Shown piece by piece: positions 9,146-19,847 of a stretch of 64,000 nucleotides of DNA. The DNA is from Chromobacterium sp. ATCC 53434. Its GTDB lineage: Bacteria; Pseudomonadota; Gammaproteobacteria; Burkholderiales; Chromobacteriaceae. Location of the stretch: NCBI RefSeq assembly GCF_002848345.1, contig NZ_CP025429.1:1488001-1552000 (forward strand), written 5' to 3'. Positions within the stretch are counted from its first letter, which is position 1. Each line of letters opens with the position of its first letter. A model generated the notes under the pieces. It made no database searches. It saw only the letters and a program-made list of their open reading frames with translations, and was not told the DNA's origin. The translations under genes and the position numbers were made by a program.

Positions 9146-10546
9146 TCAGCATTCGACGATGTTGACCGGCACTTCGATCACATTGATCGCCAGGCCGCCG
9201 CGCGCGGTTTCCTTGTACTTGGTGCTCATGTCCATGCCGGTGTCGCGCATGGTCTTGATCACGCGGTCCAGCGAGACGAAGTGCTGGCCGTCGCCGCGCA
9301 GCGCCATCCGCACCGCGTTGATCGCCTTGACCGAAGCCATCGCGTTGCGCTCGATGCACGGCACCTGGACCAGGCCGCCGACCGGGTCGCAGGTCAGGCC
9401 CAGATTGTGCTCCATGCCGATCTCGGCGGCGTTCTCCACCTGTTCCGGCGTGCCGCCCATCACTTCGCACAGCGCGCCGGCGGCCATCGAGCAGGCCGAG
9501 CCGACCTCGCCCTGACAGCCGACTTCGGCGCCGGAGATCGACGCGTTCAGCTTGAACAGGATGCCGATGGCGCCGGCGGTCAGCAGGAAGCGGACGATGC
9601 CGTCCTCGCTGGCGCCGGGCACGAAGCGGGCGTAATAGTGCATCACCGCCGGGATGATGCCGGCGGCGCCGTTGGTCGGCGCGGTCACCACGCGGCCGCC
9701 GGCGGCGTTTTCCTCGTTGACGGCCAGCGCGTACAGATTGACCCAGTCCATCACCGTCAGCGGGTCGCGCATCGCGGCCTCCGGCGAGGCCAGCAGCTTG
9801 CGGTGCATGTCGGCGGCGCGGCGCTTGACCTTCATGCCGCCGGGCAGGATGCCCTCGCGTTCGCAGCCGCGCTTCACACAGGCCTGCATCACGTTCCAGA
9901 TGTTCAGCAGGCCGGCGCGCACCTCTTCCTCGCTGCGCCAGGACAACTCGTTCTCCAGCATGATCTGGCTGATGCTCTTGCCGTGGCGCTGGCACAGCGC
10001 CAACAGCTCGGCGGCCGACTTGAACGGGTGCTTCAGCTCGGTGACGCCCGGCGGCACGAAGCCGGCGTCTATCGCCGCCTCGTCGACGACGAAGCCGCCG
10101 CCAACCGAGTAATAGGCGCGCTTGGACAGGCTCTCGCCGGCGGCGTCGAAGACCTCGAAGATCATGCCGTTGGGGTGGTAGGGCAGGGTCTTCTTCTTGT
10201 GCAGCACCAGGTGCTCGCCCTCGACGAAGTCGATCTCGCGCTTGCCCAGCAGCTTCAGTTTGCGCTGCTCGCGTATCGCCGCCAGCATGCCGTCCACGGC
10301 ATCGGTGTCGACCAGATCCGGCTGTTCGCCCTGCAGGCCCAGCAGCACCGCCACATCGGTGCCGTGGCCTTTGCCGGTGGCGCCGAGCGAGCCGAACATC
10401 TCGGCGTGGACGCGGACGGCGGCGTCCAGCAGGCCGTCCTTCTCCAGGCGGGCGATGAATTGGCGGGCGGCGCGCATCGGACCCACGGTATGGGAGCTGG
10501 ACGGGCCTATGCCGATCTTGAACAGGTCGAAAACACTGATTGCCAT
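9146..10546 (-). CDS. sdaA: L-serine ammonia-lyase (iron-sulfur dependent)
   Basis: A 466-residue single-chain L-serine dehydratase that converts serine to pyruvate and ammonia. The N-terminal beta domain begins [20 protein letters not shown], the family signature. The alpha domain carries the 4Fe-4S cysteines in [15 protein letters not shown] and in LTCDPVGG...PCIERN. The ATG at 10546 follows GAGAAGC on the minus strand. Length equals E. coli SdaA/SdaB. The 5' leader holds two hairpins described separately. No transporter gene (sdaC) is adjacent. Confidence 0.95.
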   Translation of the reverse strand: MAISVFDLFKIGIGPSSSHTVGPMRAARQFIARLEKDGLLDAAVRVHAEMFGSLGATGKGHGTDVAVLLGLQGEQPDLVDTDAVDGMLAAIREQRKLKLLGKREIDFVEGEHLVLHKKKTLPYHPNGMIFEVFDAAGESLSKRAYYSVGGGFVVDEAAIDAGFVPPGVTELKHPFKSAAELLALCQRHGKSISQIMLENELSWRSEEEVRAGLLNIWNVMQACVKRGCEREGILPGGMKVKRRAADMHRKLLASPEAAMRDPLTVMDWVNLYALAVNEENAAGGRVVTAPTNGAAGIIPAVMHYYARFVPGASEDGIVRFLLTAGAIGILFKLNASISGAEVGCQGEVGSACSMAAGALCEVMGGTPEQVENAAEIGMEHNLGLTCDPVGGLVQVPCIERNAMASVKAINAVRMALRGDGQHFVSLDRVIKTMRDTGMDMSTKYKETARGGLAINVIEVPVNIVEC

Positions 10547-10571
10547 GGTAATGCTTCTCGTAAGGGAAAGT

Positions 10572-10639
10572 CCCGGCTTGAGCCGGGTTGTTGTCGGGCA
10601 CCGCAACGCTGCGGTGTCGCTATCTCTTTTTAGATTGTA
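10572..10639 (-). promoter_or_regulatory. sdaA leader with -10 box and two successive hairpins
   Basis: On the minus strand a TACAAT -10-like box (10634-10639) is followed by two perfect stems before the sdaA ribosome site: CACCGCA / TGCGGTG (10599-10616) and CCCGGCT / AGCCGGG (10572-10587). No good -35 is visible. The second hairpin ends 25 nt before the ATG. Such a leader could act in attenuation or translational control, but it fits no riboswitch I recognise. Confidence 0.35.
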
Positions 10640-10839
10640 TCGGCTGCCGGGCGAGGCCGCGCGGAAACGGTTCCGGGGCCGGGCGGGCGTCGTGGCGGAC
10701 ACACAGCCGGAAGGTAGGTTAACCCAGCGCGAAAGCCCGTGCCACCCTGTCAGGAAAGGGGTTTTGGATGGCATATGCCAGGCGGGCGGCGCGTTTCCGG
10801 CTTGACGGCGGCGGCCGCGCCGGAAGCCTTGCCGCAGGT

Positions 10840-11030
10840 GGCCGGCCGTGGTGTTGCGAGCGCCTTGGGGTTGTTTGTTAATAAATTGTAAATATCGAAA
10901 TTAAATATCAGTTGGTGGTGGGGAATTTGGTTTTTACTGCCAATTCAGTTGGATAGGTATTTTTACTTAGAATGATTGAGCGTTGTAATTTGTTAAAATT
11001 CAGCGGTTTTTTGTTAACTTTATTTAACTA
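10840..11030. other. AT-rich promoter-like stretch upstream of the IS630 copy
   Basis: From about 10860 the base composition drops sharply to AT-rich (several TTAA and TTGTTAA tracts) in a GC-rich genome. No ORF is present. It looks like the upstream control region of a rightward gene, such as a TPS/CDI operon, whose start is no longer present, because the DNA beyond the IS begins in the middle of a CdiA-like gene. Confidence 0.4.
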
Positions 11031-12152
11031 TTAATCCGGCAGTCAAATACCGTACAGAAAGCTCATGCCGCGTAGCGGATTTTTTCATGCCGGAAGTACG
11101 ACCGGATTCTGGCCGGCTGCTTCTGCAATGAGCGTAAATGGGACAGCACTTTCCCTTGAAGTTGACCGTCTGATCGAACCGGCTCACCTGCGCTCATTCT
11201 GGCCTTCAGGTCGCCGTTCAAGTATTCATCCGGGTTCAGTTCCGGTGAGTAGCTGGGCAGGAAGAACAACTCAATCGCCTTCTTGTTCTCTTCCTCCTCC
11301 AACCATGCTTGCACCAGCTTGCTGTGATGCACGCGCAAGTTGTCGAGGATCAAGAACACCTTCTTGCCGCCAGCATCACGGATCAGCCGCATCAGAAACT
11401 TGATCAGCACCCGGGCCGTCAAGGTCTCCCGGTACAGCATGAAGCGCATCTTGCCTTGGTTGGTAATGGCCGAAATCAAGTTGATGCGCGCTCTTTTCGA
11501 TTGGGATAACACCAGAACTGGGGTTTGGCCTTTTGGGGCGTAGCCACGCGGAAAGTGCTCAACACTCGACACCGCCGATTCGTCGCCCCAGCTGATTTCA
11601 GCCATTTCCGCTTTGGCACGCGCGACGATAGCCGGGTATTCCTCCTTGAGCCATTTCTCGACTGCTGCCGGTCGCTGCTCATAAGCGCGTTTGAGCGGGC
11701 GCTGCGGCGTAAAGCCCCAGCGGGCCAAGTACAGACGGACAGTACGGATCGGCAGATCGATCAGAAACATCTGCTTGATTACAGCCTTGACCGCCTGAGC
11801 ACTCCACAGGGCAAACCTCAGCTTCATCTGGTCTGGCGTGCGATCCACGATGTCCTGCTTGATCCGGGCTTCCTGCGCCTCGGTCAGCCGACGGCCGGTG
11901 CCTTCGGCGCGACCGCGCTTCTGTTCTTTGAATCCCTGCGCACCTAGTGCTGCCTCACGCACCACCCAGGCGGAAATGGTGGGGCGGCGCAGCCCGAGTT
12001 CTTCGGCAATACTGGCTTGAGACCGGCCTCGCTTGTACATCCGGATAGCGGTACGCCTCAGCTGCTCACGGGCGGCCAGTTCAAGCTTGCGCACATCGAT
12101 TTTTTCCATGCCGGAAGTATACAATCTGTACGGATTATTACTGCCGGATTAA
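11031..12152 (-). mobile_element. IS630-family insertion sequence, copy A
   Basis: A 1122-bp element bounded by TTAATCCGGCAGT inverted repeats (imperfect beyond the first 13 nt) and flanked on each side by TA (11029-11030 and 12153-12154), the invariant IS630/mariner target. It carries one transposase gene on the minus strand. The encoded protein is the same as in copy B (46528-47649), which has the same length in the opposite orientation. The DNA to its right is coding sequence of a giant adhesin and the DNA to its left is AT-rich non-coding sequence, so the right-hand gene lacks its 5' part. Confidence 0.93.
11063..12109 (-). CDS. IS630 family transposase (copy A)
   Basis: A 348-residue DDE transposase. 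Residues about 1-130 form the helix-turn-helix DNA-binding part (QASIAEELGLRRPTISAWV, then a Winged-helix_33-like segment). The catalytic triad is visible as D in EISWGDESAV, D in VFLILDNLRVHHSK and E in SYSPELNPDEYLN, typical of IS630 DDE_3 domains. I chose the ATG at 12109 (MEKIDVRKLE); a TTG five codons upstream overlaps the terminal repeat. The reading frame is intact, so the copy may be active. Confidence 0.93.
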   Translation of the reverse strand: MEKIDVRKLELAAREQLRRTAIRMYKRGRSQASIAEELGLRRPTISAWVVREAALGAQGFKEQKRGRAEGTGRRLTEAQEARIKQDIVDRTPDQMKLRFALWSAQAVKAVIKQMFLIDLPIRTVRLYLARWGFTPQRPLKRAYEQRPAAVEKWLKEEYPAIVARAKAEMAEISWGDESAVSSVEHFPRGYAPKGQTPVLVLSQSKRARINLISAITNQGKMRFMLYRETLTARVLIKFLMRLIRDAGGKKVFLILDNLRVHHSKLVQAWLEEEENKKAIELFFLPSYSPELNPDEYLNGDLKARMSAGEPVRSDGQLQGKVLSHLRSLQKQPARIRSYFRHEKIRYAA

Positions 12153-12153
12153 T

Positions 12154-15100
12154 AATAGCCAAGTGATTGGTTCGCTCGACGCCACCGTCGCCACTAATCA
12201 GCATTTGAGTCTGCAGGCGCCAACCATTGTCAATGGCAAAGCTGCGAAGCAGTTGGACATGGGGCCGGTAGCGAATGCCGTATCGCAAGTCTCGGTGATG
12301 TTCGACCAGGCGATGGGGCAGGCGGTCACCACTGCCGGCCAGTCGGCAGCGAGCGTCACTGGTCAGGCGTTGGGCGGCAAGACCGTTGACAGTGCGAGTG
12401 GCCAGACCTTGCAAGGCCATATTGGCCGCAATGCCGAGGCGGAGCTGGCTAATCGCGTGCCGCTCTTTATCCCGGGGCAGGGGGGGCTCGGCAGCGTCTA
12501 CCGGCCGGCGCCGGCCAATCAGCAGCTGACGCTGGCGGCCGGCGGCGCCAAGGCCGGCAATCCGGTGGCCGGCGGCTACGCCGTGCCGGACAACGGCATG
12601 TTCCACGCCAAGCCTGCGCCGCAGCAGCCGTATCTGGTGGAGACCAATCCGCAGTTCACCCAGTACAGCAATTTCGTTTCGTCCGATTACCTGCTGAAGC
12701 AGCTGAACTACGACCCGAGCAAGGTGGAGAAGCGGCTGGGCGACGGCTTCTACGAGCAGCAGCTGGTCAGCCGCGCCGTCACCGACATGACCGGCAAGCG
12801 CTTCCTGTCCGGCTACGGCGACGCGATGCAGCAGTACCAGCAGCTGATGAGCAACGGCGCGCAGTACGCCAAGCAATTCCAGCTGACGCCGGGCATGGCG
12901 CTGTCGGCCGAGCAGATGGCCAAGCTGACGTCCGACATGGTGTGGCTGGTGAAGCAGAACGTCGGCGGCCAGGATGTGCTGGTGCCCATGGTCTATCTGG
13001 CCAATGCCGATCAGAAGTCCCTGCGCGGCCAGGGCGCGGTGTTGGCCGGCAACAGCATGAGCCTGCTGGCCAGCGGCGACTTAATCAACAGCGGCACGCT
13101 GAAGTCGGACACCGCCTTGCTGGCGCAGGCCAACAACATCCGCATCGAGGGCGGCAAGGTGCAGGCCGGCGGCGATCTGGGCCTGTCCGCTAGGCAGGAT
13201 CTGACCATCACCGACGACGCGCAGCACAGCCAGTCCGGCAGCAGCGTCAAGGCTGGCGGCGACATGCAACTGCAGGCCGGCAACGACCTGAAGCTGCAGG
13301 CGGTGGCCCTGGATGCGGGCGGCAGCGCCAGCCTGCAGGCCGGCCGCGATCTGGACATCGTCAGCCGCGAAACCCGTTATGCGCTGGGCGGCGACAATCG
13401 CTACGGCAGCTTCCAGTACCAGCAGGCGGACCATGTCGGCAGCCAGCTGAATATCGGCGGCAGCCTGACGCTGAGCGCCGGCAACGACCTGACCCTGTCC
13501 GGCAGCGGTGCCAAGGCCGGCGGCAGCGTGCTGGCCCTGGCCGGCAACAACCTGACGCTGGAATCGACGCTGGACAGCAGGCACGGCGCCGGCAACTGGT
13601 GGGGCGGCGGTTACGACACACTGAGCCAGAACCACAACGCCTCGCTGCTGCAGGGCGGCGGCGACGTGCTGTTGAAATCCGGCGGCGATCTGAGCCTGAC
13701 TGGCTCGTCGGCGCAATCGACAGGCGGCAGTCTGGCCGCGCTGGCCGGCAAGCAGCTGACGGTGCAGAGCCAGGTCGATACCAAGCATGACAGCGGCTAT
13801 GGCTGGAGCAACAGCTACAACTGGCAGACCGATGGCCTGACCATGGCCGGCTTGTCCGGCAAGGACGGCCTGCAGCTGAGTGCCGGCGGCGACGCCTTGC
13901 TGAACGGTGCCGGTCTGGCCAGCGGCGGCAAGCTGGCCCTGTCCGCAGGCAACGACATCAAGCTGGGCGCGGTGGCGACGGAAAGCCGCAACGACAATAC
14001 CTGGGGCGAGCGCGTCCGCAACAACTACGACCTGACGCAGCACGGCACCTCGGTGCAGGGCGAGGGCGGGCTGATCCTGCAGGCGGGGCGCGACATCGAA
14101 ACCCACGCCGCCGGCCTGCGCAGCGACGGCGAGGCCATGCTGGCCGCCGGCCGCGACATCAATCTGGGCACCGCGGCCAACCAGCACAGCGACTACAGCA
14201 AGACGGTGACCTCGTCCGGCGGCTTCCTGAAGCACAAGACCACGGTGGACATCAGCGCCCACCAGAGCGTGACCCAGGTGGGCACCAGTCTGTCGGCGGA
14301 CAAGCTGACCGTCAGCGCCGGCCACGATCTCGGCATCGTGGGCAGCCAGGTGGCGGGCAGCGACGCGGTGCGTCTCGCGGCCGGCAACAACATCAACATC
14401 CTGGCGGGCACCAATACCAGCCAGAGCTTCCAGTACCACCACGAAAAAACCTCCGGCGTCTTCGGCACCGGCTGGGGCGGCTTCATGGTGGGCAGCAAGG
14501 AGCTGACCGACGCGCTGAACACCCAGGGCGCCATCCAGAGCCAGAGCAAGAGCCTGGTGGGCAGCCTGAACGGCGATCTGTCGGCGCAGGCCGGCGGCAA
14601 TGTGTTGCTGCAGGGCAGCGGCTTGAGCGCCTTGACCGGCAATGTCGACATCGGCGCGAAGTCGGTGATGGTGCAGGACGGGCGCGACCTGACGGTGGTG
14701 GACCACAGCCATGTGGAAAAGCAGAGCGGCTTCTCCGTCAACGCGGTCAATACGTTGAAGGACACCTTCGACAACTTGAAGGACATCGCCAACACCCAAC
14801 ACGGTTTCGGCCTGCTGAAGGGCATAGGCACCGAACTGGCCGCCACTTCGATGTCCGGTAGCACGGTCGATATTTCCTACACCAAATCGGAGCAGGGCTA
14901 TCAGCAACACACCCGCACCGTCAACAGCGTGGGCAGCGCCATCCTCGCCGGCGGCGACATCTCGCTGCAGGCCAGCGGCAAGCCGGTCGAGCAGGCCGGC
15001 GACATCACCGTGGTCGGCTCCCAGCTGAAGGCCGGCAGCAAGGTGGACCTGTTCGCCAATGGCAAGGTCGACATCCTGGCCGGCGTCAACGAACAGCAGA

Positions 15101-18100
15101 GCGACAGTAGCAGCTACAGCCATACCACGCGTCTGTCGTTGTACACGCCGCAAATCGGCGACGGGATCCGGGCGATGGAAGGCGGACCCAACCACAGCGG
15201 CACCTCGCTGACGCCTTACAACCAGTCGCGCCAGGACAGCCAGTCCGCCCAGAACGGCCAGCAGTTGAACGGCAGCCAGATTCAGGGCGACCAGATCCGC
15301 GTGGTGAGCCTGGGCGGGGACGTCAACGTTTCCGGCTCCGCGCTGCAGGCGGTGCACGACGTCGCCGTGGCCGCCAGCCAGGGCAGCGTCAACATCGGCG
15401 CGGCCACCGCCAACTACCAGTTCAACCAGGACAGCAAAGGCTTCACGCTGGGCAATGTCGGCGGCGGCAATCACAGCGCCACCATAGGCGTGCAGCATAC
15501 CGAAGACACGGCCGCCGGCCATGGCAGCACGCAAAGCAGCGCGCTCAGCCAGATTGCCAGCCAACAGGGCAATGTCACGCTGAGCGCCGCCGACGCGATC
15601 AATGTCGCCGGCGCCCAGTTGCAGGCCGGGCAGGACCTGGCGCTGAGCGGCAAGGCGGTGCATATTCTGCCGGGCGTCGACCAAGACAGCCGCGTCGAAA
15701 CCCATCACATGGATCAATGGGGCATTACCGCCACGGTCAGCAGCCCCATCCTGACGGCGGTGGACGCGGTGAGCAATATGGGCCAGGTCGCCGCCGGCGG
15801 CCAAAACGCCGACTCCCGCACCCGCGCGCTGGCGGCCGGCACCGCAGCGCTGGCGGCCTACAACGGCTACAAGGCGGTGCAGTCGGCGGCCAACGGCCAG
15901 CTGGTGTCCGGCAGCGTCACCATAGGCGCCAGCCATAGCGACAGCAAGCAGGAAACCCAGTCGCAGACGCATGCCGGCACCAGCCTGAGCGCCGGCCGCG
16001 ATCTGGCGGTGCAGGCCAGCGGCGGCGGCAAGGATTCCAATATCGATGTGCTGGGCAGCCAGCTGCAAGCAGGCCGCAACGTCACGCTGCAGGCCGACAA
16101 CCAAGTCAATCTGCTGTCTGCGCAGGACAGCAGCAGCCTGCATGGCGAAAGCAGCGGCAGCAGCTGGGGCGTCGGCATCGGCGGCTCCTTCGGGCAAAAC
16201 GGCTTCAGCTTCGGCATCACCGCCAACGCCAGCCGCAACGCTGGCCATGAGGACGGCAATACGGTGGATCAGCGCGACACCACCGTCAACGCCGGCCAGA
16301 CGCTGAGCCTGAAGTCCGGCGGCGACACCACGCTGAAGGGCGCAGAAGCGCGCGGCCAGGCCATCGTCGCGGACATCGGCGGCAAGCTGGATATCGAAAG
16401 CCTGCAAGACCAGCACCAGTACCACAGCCGCAATCAGAGCATGGGCGGCAGCGTCACCGTCGGCTATGGCTTCAGCGCCAGCGCCAACTACAGCCAGCAG
16501 AAGATGGACAACGACTATGCCAGCGTGCAGCGCCAGTCCGGCCTGAAAGCCGGCGACGGCGGCTACCAGGTGACGGTCAAGGGCAACACCAATCTGGCAG
16601 GTGGCGTCATCGCCAGCAGCGACAAGGCGGTGGCGGACGACAAGAACAGCTTGGGCACCGGCACGCTCACCGTCAGCGATGTGCGGAACCACGCCAATTC
16701 CTCAGGCAGCAGCATAGGCCTGGGCGTCAGCGGCAGCTGGGGCAGCGGTTCCGGCGACAAGTCCGGTGACAAGTCCGCCGCGAAAGAGCAGAACGCCGCC
16801 CCGACCGGTCCCGGCAGCGTGCAGATGCAGAAGTACGATAATGGCGGCAGCGTCATGCCGGCCGGCGTGATGGCCGCGCACGAAAGCGCGGACAGCACCA
16901 CCGGCGCCGGCATCAGCGGCGGCAAGCTGACCATCGCCGACGGCGCGGCCCAGCAAGCGCTGACCGGCCAGAACGCGGAACAGGCCGCGGCGGCGGTCAA
17001 CCGCAACGTCAGCAGCGACAAGGACGGCGCCAATGCGCTGAAGGACAAGTTCGACAAGCAGCAACTGCAAACCGCCTTCGCCGTGGTGCAGACACTGACG
17101 GACCAGGTGGGCACCTTCACCGCCAACAAGGCGGCGGAAGCCAAGGCGGCGAAAGACCTGGCGGACAAGGCCAATGCCGATCCCTCGTTGACGCAGGCGC
17201 AGAAGGACCAATTGCAGGTGCAGGCCACGGAGGCCGCCAAATGGGCGCCGGGCGGCGAATACAGCCAGATCCTCACCGCGGCCACCGCCGGCATAGGCGG
17301 CAATGTGGCCAACGGCCTGTCCGGCATGGCGCAGAACGCGGGCATCGCCTATCTGCAAGGGCTGGGGGCGCAGAAGGTCAAGGAGTTGTCGGATCAGCTG
17401 GAGAAAGACAACAAGCCGACGGCGGAAAGCGAAACCGTCCGCGCGGTACTGCACGCGGCTGTGGCTTGCGCCGGCGCGGAAGCCAGCGGCCAGAGTTGCG
17501 GGGCAGGTGCGGCCGGTGCTGCGGCTAGTGTAGCGCTGAACAATGCACTGGATACGCTGCAAAATACTAGTGCGGATGAGATGACTGCGGAGCAGAAACT
17601 GCAGCGCGAGAACTTGGTGAGCGGGTTGCTGACTGGTATCGCTGCAGGGACTGGAGGTGATAGTTCTGCCGCGACAATGGTAAATGCCGCTAAAATTGAG
17701 ATGGAAAACAACCATCTGAAACCATCCCAAGCAAAGCAGTTCCTGACAGATTTGAAGCAGTGCCAAATCAATCATTGTGATGAGAAGGCCTATAAGAAGC
17801 TGATAGATCAATACAGGAAGGTCTCTGCAGCCAATTCGAATGCTATCTTGGCTTGTAAGGATCGGGCCTGTGTGGATCAGAAGATGGCCGAGATCAATGC
17901 AATTGATAAGCAGGTGATGCAGGGGCTTGGTGGTCTGGAAAAGTCAAAATTGACGCAGGTTGATTTGACTGGGATAGCGATTGGTAATCCTGATGTGGTG
18001 GTTGGGCCGAGTTATAATCCTGCAGATAAGCTAGCTACTGGTCTTTTTATACAAGATAAGGATCTGGCATTTGCCAAGATTGTGGCAAATGGATGGTTAA

Positions 18101-18705
18101 CGCCCGAGGAGAAGAAAAGCTTAGATAAGTGGAATGCAGATACGTCATGGTCCGATGGTGCAGCACAAGCCTATTTTGGACACGTACCTTCTATGGCGGA
18201 AAAGGCATCATTCCTTATTTTGGCTACCTCGGAAAGCGGTACAGCTGCTGCGCAACTGGCTAAGAGTGGTGTGAAGTTGGTGGTGGATGGAGTTAAGTCA
18301 ATTGGCACTGCCAAGAGTGGTTCTAAAGTTGATTTACCTCCACAAGAGTCTGTAGGTGTGTATTCGGTTTTGAGTAAAAAAGACGCATTTGATGGTAAAG
18401 ATATATCTGATATATTGGATAGTGCAATGCAGCCATCTAGGCCTGGCTCCAAGCAAACCAGATTGCAGCAAGCATTGCAGAAAAAAATTGACAATCCAGA
18501 AAAGTCAAAGTATTTCTCTGGAATGGGGGCTGGGGTAGACCAAGGCATTGGCCTGCTAAATGAAATTTATAATTATCCAAATCCATTAGTAAAAGACGGT
18601 GTGAATCGAGCGGGGCAGTCTTATCGGGATATTATTAATCCATCGACAGGAAGAGGGGTCCGGTTGGTCGATGGTAAATTTGATACATTTGTTAATAAGG
18701 ATTGA
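12154..18705 (+). pseudogene. 5'-truncated CdiA/filamentous-haemagglutinin-like giant exoprotein with C-terminal toxin region
   Basis: The frame is open from the IS edge for about 2184 codons; the first usable start is a GTG at 12163 without a ribosome site. No signal peptide, TPS secretion domain or early FHA repeats are present, so the left half of a CdiA-like protein is missing. What remains, in order, is a non-repetitive segment (about residues 60-290, receptor-binding-like position), many haemagglutinin repeats of the LSAGNDLTLSG / QAGRDL type (about 290-1500), a Lys/Ala-rich helical segment (about 1620-1740), a Cys-containing pretoxin segment (VACAGAEASGQSCGAG), and MENN at residues 1847-1850, a variant of the VENN toxin boundary motif. 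GC falls sharply from about 17530 on. Without an N-terminus it cannot be exported; it may be a silent reservoir for toxin exchange. Confidence 0.85.
17701..18705 (+). other. CdiA-CT-like toxin module (C-terminal 334 residues of the truncated exoprotein)
   Basis: The module runs from the MENN motif to the stop. It is AT-rich and uses codons such as ATA and TTA that are rare in the flanking repeats, as expected for exchangeable CDI toxin tips. Four cysteines occur early (CQINHC, ACKDRAC). The last about 70 residues include YFSGMGAGVDQGIGL, YNYPNPLVKDG and a terminus ending GRGVRLVDGKFDTFVNKD. I recognise no established nuclease, deaminase or pore-forming family, so the activity is unknown. Confidence 0.6.
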
Positions 18706-18706
18706 T

Positions 18707-19192
18707 ATGCAAAGTAAGAAATTTGAATTGAGCTTGCTAAGCTTGACTGGTAAGTCAATTGTAGAGGTTGAGCGGCAAATTTTGCAGGCCGATATTGATA
18801 TGGAAGATGCTGACTGTCTTGCTGATGGACCTACTCAAATAATTTTCAGTGATGGCCAAATTTTATCAATATATGGAGATACTGAGTCTCAAGGAGTAAT
18901 TGCAGCTTTTGAGGAAATGAAAATCTTTGGGCCTAGTTATGAAAAAATTATTCCAAATAGTAGTTTTTGGAAAGATAGACTAGGTGTGTCAATATCTGAT
19001 CTTGCATTATGGTATTTTGTGGGTAATGGCTCTGAGGGGGGGGTAAATTTTGGGATTGAATTCGTTTTTGCAAATGGATTGAGTATGATTTTTGAGTATG
19101 TTGATAATGGATTTGTATGTGATTCTGTGCAAGTGGTTCCAGTGGTAGAGTTGAGTGCTGGGGTTGAAAGAATTCTTTTAAAGAATCCCTGA
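18707..19192 (+). CDS. Putative CdiI-type immunity protein
   Basis: A 161-residue acidic protein whose ATG lies one base after the stop of the toxin gene, with a TAAGGA site overlapping the toxin's last codons. Its AT-rich composition matches the toxin tip. The protein has no signal peptide or membrane segment, consistent with a cytoplasmic antitoxin. I recognise no immunity family. Function is inferred from position: CDI immunity genes lie immediately downstream of cdiA. It remains intact although the exoprotein gene is truncated. Confidence 0.6.
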   Translation: MQSKKFELSLLSLTGKSIVEVERQILQADIDMEDADCLADGPTQIIFSDGQILSIYGDTESQGVIAAFEEMKIFGPSYEKIIPNSSFWKDRLGVSISDLALWYFVGNGSEGGVNFGIEFVFANGLSMIFEYVDNGFVCDSVQVVPVVELSAGVERILLKNP

Positions 19193-19440
19193 GATAAATT
19201 TCCCAGGATATGAATACGAAATGGCACGAAATGGGGGCCGCGAAATAGCGAAATAGGGGGGTAGGAGCCGAAATAGGGGGTGAGGAAATAGGGGGCAGAT
19301 CACGATTAAATATTTTTTAGTCGAACAGATCGATATTCTTGGAAGACTTGTATTTACATGGTCGGCCAGGCTTGCCAGGCATGACGCGGCGCTGTAGTTG
19401 AAAGGAATATCATGTTCTGGAATTCGAATGCGCATGAAAA
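19193..19440 (-). repeat. Remnant of a Y1-transposase/RAYT-type element with GAAATAGGGGG repeats
   Basis: Three direct copies of GAAATAGGGGG lie at 19250-19260, 19270-19280 and 19285-19295, and a related GAAATGGGGG lies just before them. The last copy continues as CAGATCACG, which resembles the 3' flank I associate with IS200-like Y1 transposases in betaproteobacteria. Just beyond, on the minus strand, a short open stretch reads MPGKPGRPCKYKSS..NIDLFD and then stops, as if it were the end of such a transposase. The rest of the gene is missing. The assignment is from pattern memory only. Confidence 0.35.
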
Positions 19441-19513
19441 CGTCGTGGCAGGGAGGCTCTAGCCTCGTGCAGGGGTTGGTCGGATGAGTAAACCATTAAT
19501 GAAGGAAGCAGGG

Positions 19514-19762
19514 ATGGAGCAGCCATTGAAGGCTTATCAGGTTGGCGACAACGATATCGTCGCCGCCGGTTCCCAGGAAGAGGCTTTGGCCGTGCTGGAG
19601 GGGCTGGCAGGCCAGACAGATCTGACTATCGGGAACGTTGCTCTGATTGCGGAGGATGAGTTGGATGTGCCCGTGGTGGACGAAGAAGGCAACGCCTATC
19701 CCACCATCCGCCAGATGCTGGCCGAGTTGAGCGAGCCGACCTATCTTTTTGGCTGGGACTGA
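19514..19762 (+). CDS. Small acidic protein of unknown function
   Basis: An 82-residue acidic protein starting MEQPLKAYQVGDNDIVAAGS, followed by an EEALAVLEGL helix and ending SEPTYLFGWD. I chose the ATG at 19514, 7 nt after AAGGA, over an in-frame ATG at 19484. The V-G-D-N-D-x-V-A-A and E-P-T-Y-L-x-G-W-x patterns look like a recurrent small-protein family I cannot name. Its position behind the toxin/immunity pair and the transposon remnant makes an orphan immunity gene possible, but nothing else supports that. Confidence 0.6.
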   Translation: MEQPLKAYQVGDNDIVAAGSQEEALAVLEGLAGQTDLTIGNVALIAEDELDVPVVDEEGNAYPTIRQMLAELSEPTYLFGWD

Positions 19763-19847
19763 CGGCGAATACTGCTCTTATGAACCGTCTGGTTCATATC
19801 CGGGCAGGGGGGCAGATGGGGGGCAATACCAGCAGGGAGCTGCCTTC

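Noticed and set aside
10547..10860. Glycine or serine riboswitch upstream of sdaA
   Set aside because: Two hairpins are present but the conserved core motifs of the glycine riboswitch are not recognisable.
13081..16692. Long open frame (1203 codons) on the minus strand inside the haemagglutinin repeats
   Set aside because: It is an artefact of repetitive GC-rich codons; the plus-strand frame encodes recognisable FHA repeats and the minus frame gives a low-complexity Ala/Val/Gln/Arg protein.
19249..19296. CRISPR-like array
   Set aside because: The repeats are only 11 nt with spacers of 4-9 nt, and there are no cas genes.
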